Shown here in pieces: positions 57,146 through 64,000 of a stretch of 64,000 nucleotides of DNA. The notes beneath the pieces are model-generated. The model was not told where the DNA came from, ran no database searches, and saw only the letters and a program-made list of their open reading frames with translations. Source of the stretch: Candidatus Altimarinota bacterium (GTDB lineage: Bacteria; Patescibacteriota; Gracilibacteria; UBA1369; 2-02-FULL-48-14); the NCBI GenBank assembly GCA_015485665.1, contig WFTC01000001.1, forward strand, positions 28,576 to 92,575. Direction: 5' to 3'. Position 1 is the first letter of the stretch, and each line of letters starts with the position of its first letter. The position numbers and the translations under genes were made by a program.

Positions 57146-59158
57146 ATGTTTAAAAAAATAAAAAATATTCTGAAAAAATTATTTCCCTCTGATACATCAA
57201 AGCAGAGGCGAATCATAATGCTATCAATTGCATTGTTCATGTTTATGCCTGATCTTGCACATGCTGCGAATGCTTCATCTGAAGTGGAGACTTATCGTGA
57301 AATAGGCAGTTTATTGAATATTGCACTTGGATTATTGCAATCTTTAATGTGGCCTTTTCTTATTTTTATAGGAGATTTGATGGATGTGGATTTAATCACA
57401 GGTCCAGGCATGGAAGAGAGATTATGGGCTATTTGGGTTCAAATACGTGATCTTGTGAACATTTGTTTTGTTATTTATTTACTGGTTATTGCACTTACAA
57501 ATACTTTGGGAATCGGGGGCGGCGAAGGTAATCTTGCAATGAAAACCGCATTACCTAAGCTTGTAATAGGTTTAATCATTGTCAATTTTACTTTTGTAGC
57601 TGGTAAAGTCGTAATTGATGTTTCCAATGTGGCAACTACTGCAGTTTTTGCACTTCCGGAGCTTGTAGACACTTTTGACATGTCTGATCAACGTGATTCC
57701 TTGGCAAAGAATCTTTGTGTACCTGAAAGTGGTGGATATTACTCTTATGATGATGAAAATACGCCTGTATTTACAAGAATTTTTTGTGAAACTGATGAGG
57801 ATGAAACAAAATATATTGAAAAACTGAGTTTAAAGTCTGAAACAGAATATTTCGCTTCAATGAATAAGAGTAATATAGCATTGGTTATGGCTGTAAATAT
57901 GGGTGCTGTAAACTCTCAAAATTTATTGAAAGCAAACGCAATAAATAATTTGGGTGATCTTATTGAGAATTTCAGTTTGTCAGTATTAATGACATTGGTA
58001 ATGGTGATTGCTTACATTACCTTGGGCTTGGTGTTATTGGCTCGTGTTGTGGTTTTATGGTTGGTATTGGCATTTTCTCCAATAGGTGTATTGATTTTTG
58101 TTATCCCTCAAGTAAAAGAATGGCTCGGAGGCGGAGGTGATGTGGTTCAAAAAATTGTTAAGCATTTATTGGCGCCAGTTATTATCGGAGTGGCAATGAC
58201 GGTTGGTTATGTGATGATAGATGCATATGACGGTATTGTTGGAAATAGCTCATCTTCAGTTGGAGGTGCTAGTGGAGGAGCAATTATTTTTGACAATGTA
58301 CTTTTTTCGGGAGTGAGTGATATCTCACAGCTACTTATCTCAGTGGCAAGTGTAGTGGTTGTATGGGTTGGAGTTTTTGGTGCTGCTTCCGACACCTTAG
58401 CTGGCTTCGCCACAAATGCCATCAAGGGACTTGGAGAAACTGCAGGGAAGGGATTGGCAAAATTACCTTTGCAAGCTGCCGGAATGCCTGTTCCTGTTTT
58501 TGATCAAGATACAGGCAATATATCAAAGGAACGTATTTCCGTATTGGATATGTTTCAAGCAGGTAAAAATCGTTTTGACAATTTTCGTTATGGTCAAGAT
58601 GAAGCACAAAATGAGAAAATCGGAAAGGTGTTCGGGAGTAAATTTCAGCGTAATTTTACAAATGCGAATGCAGACGATAAATTGACTAGATTACGCACAC
58701 AAATGCAAGGCAAGGATTCTTTGAGTGACTCTGATTTACAAGCGATTATAAGTGAATTTTCAGACATTGCCAGAAATAATAAAGTTAAAAATCAAGGAGC
58801 TTTGATCAGTGAACTTAGGCAAAAAGTTGATGAAGTAAAGAGTACGAAAAATGTGGCATCTTTGGCATCTTGGATAAAGAACAATGAAGATAAATTTGAA
58901 ATGGATGATGATGCGAAACAAGCATCAAGACGATTTAGAGAGGAAGTGCTAAACAGATCTACTTACCAAGCAGATGAAGATGGTGTAGTCGCTGCACCAC
59001 AAGCACCAGCACCAGCACCAGCACAAGAATCTCCACAAGCACAAGCACCAGCACAAGAATCTCCATCAGCACCAGCACAAGAATCTCCACAAGCACCAGC
59101 ACAAGAATCTCCACAAGCACCTGAAGATGGTGATGAAAATGAGGACAATAATAATTAA
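57146..59158 (+). CDS. VirB6/TrbL-like polytopic membrane protein with Pro/Ala/Gln repeat tail
   Basis: Signal/TM N-terminus, IWVQIRDLVNICFVIYLLVIALTNTLGI...LPKLVIGLIIVNFTFVAGKVVIDVSN, further TMs, C-terminal (APAQESPQ)n. Confidence 0.6.
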   Translation: MFKKIKNILKKLFPSDTSKQRRIIMLSIALFMFMPDLAHAANASSEVETYREIGSLLNIALGLLQSLMWPFLIFIGDLMDVDLITGPGMEERLWAIWVQIRDLVNICFVIYLLVIALTNTLGIGGGEGNLAMKTALPKLVIGLIIVNFTFVAGKVVIDVSNVATTAVFALPELVDTFDMSDQRDSLAKNLCVPESGGYYSYDDENTPVFTRIFCETDEDETKYIEKLSLKSETEYFASMNKSNIALVMAVNMGAVNSQNLLKANAINNLGDLIENFSLSVLMTLVMVIAYITLGLVLLARVVVLWLVLAFSPIGVLIFVIPQVKEWLGGGGDVVQKIVKHLLAPVIIGVAMTVGYVMIDAYDGIVGNSSSSVGGASGGAIIFDNVLFSGVSDISQLLISVASVVVVWVGVFGAASDTLAGFATNAIKGLGETAGKGLAKLPLQAAGMPVPVFDQDTGNISKERISVLDMFQAGKNRFDNFRYGQDEAQNEKIGKVFGSKFQRNFTNANADDKLTRLRTQMQGKDSLSDSDLQAIISEFSDIARNNKVKNQGALISELRQKVDEVKSTKNVASLASWIKNNEDKFEMDDDAKQASRRFREEVLNRSTYQADEDGVVAAPQAPAPAPAQESPQAQAPAQESPSAPAQESPQAPAQESPQAPEDGDENEDNNN

Positions 59159-59163
59159 TATCT

Positions 59164-62100
59164 ATGATAGAAAAATATAAAATCAGATATATTTCTCCAT
59201 CAAAAAATCCTTTCTTGGGAGAGGATAAATTGCTTTTTCTACATTCTCCGGAGCCAGATGTGCCACAAGTTACCGCATCTGAACGCTTTCATGCTGAAAT
59301 TCAAAGTGGTTTACAGCCTGAATCTGCTGGAGAATTCATTAAATTATTTCCGGATGATGATATCAAAGAAGAGCTTCAAGCAAGTATTGATGATTATCAA
59401 TTCTTAAGAGGAGGCTTGACTTATATAGAAAGAATTAAGCGTTATTTAGAATCAAGTACAGATGGAATTGATACAGGGCATCTGCCTTGGTCAAGAAGCG
59501 TGGATGCAATTGCGGAATCATTTGCTCAATTGGAAGAGCAAGTAGATAGCTTGAATTTGAATATTGATCAAAGCATATTGAGAAATATACGTAATGAACA
59601 AGAGAGTGAGCAAAGGAGACAAATGGTGGAAATATTCAATGATTCATATGAGAGAATTCAACAAGAATTGAATGAAAAAACTCAAAAAATACATAAGCTT
59701 TATGTTATAATTTACATGGAAAAATATGATGAACTTGCTGCAAAATGGGAAGGTGCACCAAACATTTATAAAAATTATGCTGCACATAAAAAAGCGATCT
59801 ATCAAGAGTGTAAAAATCATTTGATGGAAGAAATAGAAAAGCAAATTCCTATTGGTGAAGAGGATAAGCTCTTGCAGATGTTGAAAAATTATAAAAATAT
59901 ACTCTCTCGTGAAGAGAGGGAGCTTATTTCTGCACTTTCGGAAGTCAATAATGAGGTTGATATTTCCACTCTTCGTATGGATTTAGATCAGTTAAATACT
60001 CGCAAGAATAAGGAATTTGAATCTTCATACGGTATTTATATATATAAAATAAATGCAATTTTATCACGATTGATTGAAATTGAGAGAGAAATTCAAAACA
60101 GTACGGAATTGGATGATACGGAACGTATTTCTCGTCTTAAAAAGATAAAAGATCTTAAGGAAGGTTATGAAAAGAATTTGAGGCAAGCGGATGAGTTTAA
60201 AGCTACCGATTTTAGTGATCCAAATCCTTTTATGGAGAAAAATGAAGATGGAGAGTATGTTCCTAAAAGCGTGAAAGGTATAGATGGTAGTGATGTGCCT
60301 ATGCCTAAAGGTTTGAAGGATAGAGTGGAACTTATGCTTTCAGGTTTTTTACCACCTGATGTAGTCAATGTTTTGGCAGATGGAATAAAAAAAGAAATAA
60401 GACAAATTAACGCTGCAATTGACGGATTCATTGATGATGTAGAAAATAATCTGGATACAACCCTTATAGGATTGCAAAATGAAAGTATTGAAGGCCCAAT
60501 AACAACGCCGAGCTGTAGAATAGATTACAGCGTTGTTTGGATGTCTCCATTAGATGTGTGGAAAATGATAGAGAATGCAGGAGAGTCTTTTAAACGTTCT
60601 TTTGAAAGAACTAGGCAGCGTAAAGTTGGAAAAGTTGGAAGTGTTATTACTAAGTCTTTGGAGCATTTGAATTGGGGTCCATTTGCACATTTTTCAGTTA
60701 TACCGGGAGATTTGGATAAGTTGCAAACTCGTGCTGAAAATGAAGCTGTATCACATTATCAAGAGGACTATAAATCAAATGATGATATGTCTGTTATTTC
60801 ATTGCTGCATAATGCTAGGAATCAAGATCAATTCAAAGCGTGCATACAGTTGCTTGCTGAAAGAGGGCGTGTAAATTGGTTTGATCCTCGTTTTTTAAAA
60901 CAGTTGAACGCTTTTCAAAATATTGTACATTTTGATCTTACAAAAGAAGCCACTTATCATGCAAAAGAGACTGAATTTTACCGTTCATTGGAAATAGCGC
61001 TGGATGCGATTTACGGAGATGCGGACTTTTTTAGAAATATGCAGGCACAAAATCAATCTGCTTATAATTCCGGAAAAGAAAAATTCAAGTCTGAATTGAT
61101 AAATATGTCACGTGCACGGGGAGGGCTGCAAAAAGTTGCTGTTGAAATGCTTAAAGAACATTGGCAATCAGGAGGCAATTCTACGGTAAACCCTCAGAAA
61201 TTTGAATATGTTATAGAGCTTGGTGTTATGGAAGGTGCTGTACAGCCTGCGGAAACAGGTCTATATTTTCTTATTCAAGCTGCACATTGCGGGCTTTTAC
61301 CATTTGAGCGTTTACATGCAATTTATGCAAATCATAGTAATGACATTCCTTATTTGGAAATTTTCAATGAAGGAGTGTTCAATGCAGAGATATTAAAAAA
61401 ATGGGCAAGTATTGATCCTCCACCTGATTCTTTTGAAACTTTGGCAGCAATGAAATGCCCTCATAAATTTATGAGATGGTTCCATACATTTGTTATGCAT
61501 CATCCTCGTGTGCGTAATCGTTGTGCCAAAGTTATATCCGGAGGTCGCAATATGGATTCTGATCTTCAGGCCTTATTCCTTTCTTATGCTTCAGAAAACT
61601 CTGTAACAAATTTACTTACCGTACATGCGGATGGTTCACATGCTGAAGAGTGGTTATTGAATAATGCATCGCAGTTTCAACTTTTTGCTTTACATAATAC
61701 GATAACCACAATGGATGAAATGGAGGATGAAAATGAAGGTAAATTTGATGGAGTTGATCCTAAAGTAGAATTGAGCAATATCATTTCCGCTTTTATTAAA
61801 TGGGATTCTGTAATGAGCAATAGAATGTATAACAACAGACGAATGGTTCGCTGGACAGACTCTTTAAAAAAACAAGGGCCACGTTCAGGATATTTCTTTG
61901 AAGGTATATATTGGGATGGTAAGAATGAGCACTATAAAACTACTTACGGATATGCATTGAGAGCGAGAGAAATAATAATGCAATTGGATGAAGAACTTTT
62001 TTCAATTATCTTCAAACATGGTGAGCCAAGCATTGCTGATGTGGAAAGAGTTGTTCAAATAGCCAGAGAAAAGTACCAATATAATTTTGATGGTAATCCA

Positions 62101-62334
62101 CCAAGTACAGCAGATAAAATGTATGAACAAATTGCGGGTTTGATCGGCGCTGTTATTGCTAAACAAAGCATTTCAGGAGGAACTTTGCAAAGCTTGAGTG
62201 CCAAAATCAAATCTGAAAATGAACAATTTTTTCAAGAAAACAAAATTTTGAAAGAAGATATTTCTTTTTATCCGAATCTTTCAGTAACTAATCGGTCTCA
62301 AGAGAGCGATTTCCAATTTCAACAAGCAGCCTAG
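59164..62334 (+). CDS. Large hypothetical, predominantly helical cytosolic protein (1056 aa)
   Basis: Continuous ORF 6 nt after the preceding gene; charged helical N-terminal half, no recognised motif. Confidence 0.75.
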   Translation: MIEKYKIRYISPSKNPFLGEDKLLFLHSPEPDVPQVTASERFHAEIQSGLQPESAGEFIKLFPDDDIKEELQASIDDYQFLRGGLTYIERIKRYLESSTDGIDTGHLPWSRSVDAIAESFAQLEEQVDSLNLNIDQSILRNIRNEQESEQRRQMVEIFNDSYERIQQELNEKTQKIHKLYVIIYMEKYDELAAKWEGAPNIYKNYAAHKKAIYQECKNHLMEEIEKQIPIGEEDKLLQMLKNYKNILSREERELISALSEVNNEVDISTLRMDLDQLNTRKNKEFESSYGIYIYKINAILSRLIEIEREIQNSTELDDTERISRLKKIKDLKEGYEKNLRQADEFKATDFSDPNPFMEKNEDGEYVPKSVKGIDGSDVPMPKGLKDRVELMLSGFLPPDVVNVLADGIKKEIRQINAAIDGFIDDVENNLDTTLIGLQNESIEGPITTPSCRIDYSVVWMSPLDVWKMIENAGESFKRSFERTRQRKVGKVGSVITKSLEHLNWGPFAHFSVIPGDLDKLQTRAENEAVSHYQEDYKSNDDMSVISLLHNARNQDQFKACIQLLAERGRVNWFDPRFLKQLNAFQNIVHFDLTKEATYHAKETEFYRSLEIALDAIYGDADFFRNMQAQNQSAYNSGKEKFKSELINMSRARGGLQKVAVEMLKEHWQSGGNSTVNPQKFEYVIELGVMEGAVQPAETGLYFLIQAAHCGLLPFERLHAIYANHSNDIPYLEIFNEGVFNAEILKKWASIDPPPDSFETLAAMKCPHKFMRWFHTFVMHHPRVRNRCAKVISGGRNMDSDLQALFLSYASENSVTNLLTVHADGSHAEEWLLNNASQFQLFALHNTITTMDEMEDENEGKFDGVDPKVELSNIISAFIKWDSVMSNRMYNNRRMVRWTDSLKKQGPRSGYFFEGIYWDGKNEHYKTTYGYALRAREIIMQLDEELFSIIFKHGEPSIADVERVVQIAREKYQYNFDGNPPSTADKMYEQIAGLIGAVIAKQSISGGTLQSLSAKIKSENEQFFQENKILKEDISFYPNLSVTNRSQESDFQFQQAA

Positions 62335-64000
62335 ATCTGAAATCTTCAAAGCTTAAAGACTCTTGTTTTTTACTTCGGTAATTACGTGCCGATACACTTT
62401 TTGCATTAACTTCTTTCTCTCCAACAACCAAAATCCAAGGAGTTTTGGACTTTTCGGCATTTCTGATTTTTTTTCCAAGACTTTCACTACTTTCATCAAT
62501 ATCCACACGCACACCATCTGCATGTAGCTTACTAAAGAGCTTTTTGGCGTAATCCTGAAATTTATCAGAAAGGGTGAGAATTACAACTTGTCGAGGTGCC
62601 AACCAAGTGGGGAAAGCACCTGCAAAATGCTCAATCAAAAATCCTATGAAGCGTTCATGTGTGCTTAGCGGTGCCCGATGAATGCATATAGGTGTTTTCG
62701 CTTTACCATTTTTGTCCGTATAGCTTAAGGCAAACTTTTTTGGAACTGAAAAATCAAGTTGATTTGTTGCAAGAGTAAATTCACGTCCTATGACAGACCA
62801 TATTTGTACATCTATTTTTGGTCCATAGAATGCAGCTTCGTCTTCTACTTCTACATACGGAACTTTGCTTGATTCCAGAGCATCACGCACTTGCTGTTCG
62901 GTTTGTAACCATAGTTCAGGTTCATTAACATATTTCACCCCCAATTTTTCAGGAGAGTGTTTACTTAGCCTCATTTGATATTTTTCAATACCGAAGAGTT
63001 TGAAGTATTCCATATACATTTCAATTACTGCTTTAAACTCATCTTCAAATTGTTCTTCGCTGCAATAAATATGTGCATCGTTCATGCATAGTGAGCGTAC
63101 TCGCATCAGTCCCAGTAGTGCGCCACTGTCTTCATAACGGTAACAATGACCATATTCCGCATAACGAACAGGAAGATCACGATAACTTTTTGGTCTTGCG
63201 GCAAAAATCTTATGATGATGTGGACAATTCATAGCCTTTAAATAGTAGCTTTCATTGTCCATTGCCATTGGAGGAAACATACTGTCCGCATAATAAGGCA
63301 GATGACCTGACCGTAAGTAGAGTTTATCTTTTGCAATATGGGGAGAGCGTACCCTTGCATAACCGTAACGGCGTTCTGTTTCTTTAGCCAAACGTTCAAT
63401 TTCCTCCACAATTATTGCACCATCCGGAAGCCAAAGCGGTAATCCAGGTCCAATTTCATCATCAAAGGCAAATAAATTCAGTTCTTTCCCAAGTTTTCTG
63501 TGGTCTCTCTTTTTTGCTTCTTCAAGCATTTTCAGATGAGCTTTAAGCTCCTCTTTACTTTCAAAAAGCACACCGTAAATTCTTTGAAGTTGAGGTCGCT
63601 TTTCATCTCCTTTCCAGTAAGCTCCCGCAATTTTCGTAAGTTTGAAGTAGCCTATAGATTTTGTTGTATCTGTATGCCCACCTCTGCAAAGATCTACAAA
63701 TGCGATTTCACCGTTTTTCCTGTGATTTTCATAAAGTGTTAGTTCTTTCCCTTCACCAAGAAAGTCTTGCGCCAATTCAATTTTAAATGGCTGATTTGCA
63801 GCTTTTAAAAACTCCAATACTTTTTCTCCTGTACTTTCAACTCGTTTAAAGGCTTGAGCTTCTTTTTGAATTTCTTTCATTTTTTTCTCTAAAATTTCAA
63901 GATCTTCGGGTATAAGAGTACGGGGAAGCTCAAAATCATAATAAAAGCCGTTTTCTATTACAGGGCCAACGCCCAATTTGGCATCAGGAAACATTTGCAA
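62288..64000 (-). CDS. thrS: Threonyl-tRNA synthetase, partial (N-terminus beyond window)
   Basis: DLCRGGHTDTTKSIGYFKLTKIAGAYWKGDEKRPQLQRIYG; YLKAMNCPHHHKIF; FYGPKIDVQI; APLSTHERFIGFLIEHFAGAFPTWLAPRQVVIL. Confidence 0.97.
   Translation of the reverse strand: MQMFPDAKLGVGPVIENGFYYDFELPRTLIPEDLEILEKKMKEIQKEAQAFKRVESTGEKVLEFLKAANQPFKIELAQDFLGEGKELTLYENHRKNGEIAFVDLCRGGHTDTTKSIGYFKLTKIAGAYWKGDEKRPQLQRIYGVLFESKEELKAHLKMLEEAKKRDHRKLGKELNLFAFDDEIGPGLPLWLPDGAIIVEEIERLAKETERRYGYARVRSPHIAKDKLYLRSGHLPYYADSMFPPMAMDNESYYLKAMNCPHHHKIFAARPKSYRDLPVRYAEYGHCYRYEDSGALLGLMRVRSLCMNDAHIYCSEEQFEDEFKAVIEMYMEYFKLFGIEKYQMRLSKHSPEKLGVKYVNEPELWLQTEQQVRDALESSKVPYVEVEDEAAFYGPKIDVQIWSVIGREFTLATNQLDFSVPKKFALSYTDKNGKAKTPICIHRAPLSTHERFIGFLIEHFAGAFPTWLAPRQVVILTLSDKFQDYAKKLFSKLHADGVRVDIDESSESLGKKIRNAEKSKTPWILVVGEKEVNAKSVSARNYRSKKQESLSFEDFRSRLLVEIGNRSLETD

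Noticed and set aside
58963-59148. 61-aa minus ORF rich in GACGDSCAGA
   Set aside because: Antisense of the Pro/Ala/Gln repeat tail.
1-64000. Alternative genetic code (UGA = Gly, as in Gracilibacteria)
   Set aside because: ORFs defined with UGA as stop have complete, normal lengths (for example purH ends CATTGA after its conserved C-terminus).

Overview
AT-rich bacterial chromosome window. Gene content suggests a Candidate Phyla Radiation (Patescibacteria) genome, possibly Peregrinibacteria-like; this is inferred from protein character, not from a search. Standard stop usage fits. Recognisable genes: ppdK (partial), gdhA, dnaJ, metK, DUF1385, SPFH/band 7, aroE-like, lspA, ftsW/rodA, murG, miaB, alaS, mutL, yidD, purH, uppP, two tandem purP-like genes, a sugar nucleotidyltransferase, sdaA alpha/beta, eno, lexA, two TrmB-like regulators, mutS, rpsF-ssb-rpsR and thrS (partial), plus tRNA-Lys(TTT) and tRNA-Arg(CCT). 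There are two SLH-domain surface proteins. Main points for follow-up: (1) a HTH/coiled-coil protein gene flanked and invaded by clustered palindromes (TTGAYTARTCAA) and TTGTATAGGCG repeats, resembling a centromere-like or autoregulatory site array; (2) archaeal-type PurP paralogs in tandem next to a full-length bacterial purH; (3) an 826-aa protein built from three copies of an exact module, each followed by a low-complexity expansion; (4) an 8.4-kb, five-gene lineage-specific operon with a VirB6/TrbL-like membrane protein; (5) a multi-hairpin intergenic region between eno and sdaAB, a candidate structured RNA; (6) an 18-bp inverted repeat with 16-bp GC-rich direct repeats upstream of rpsF; (7) tandem GGTGAG-N6-CTCA(CC) dyads at lexA. 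No rRNA, CRISPR array, transposase or prophage was seen.
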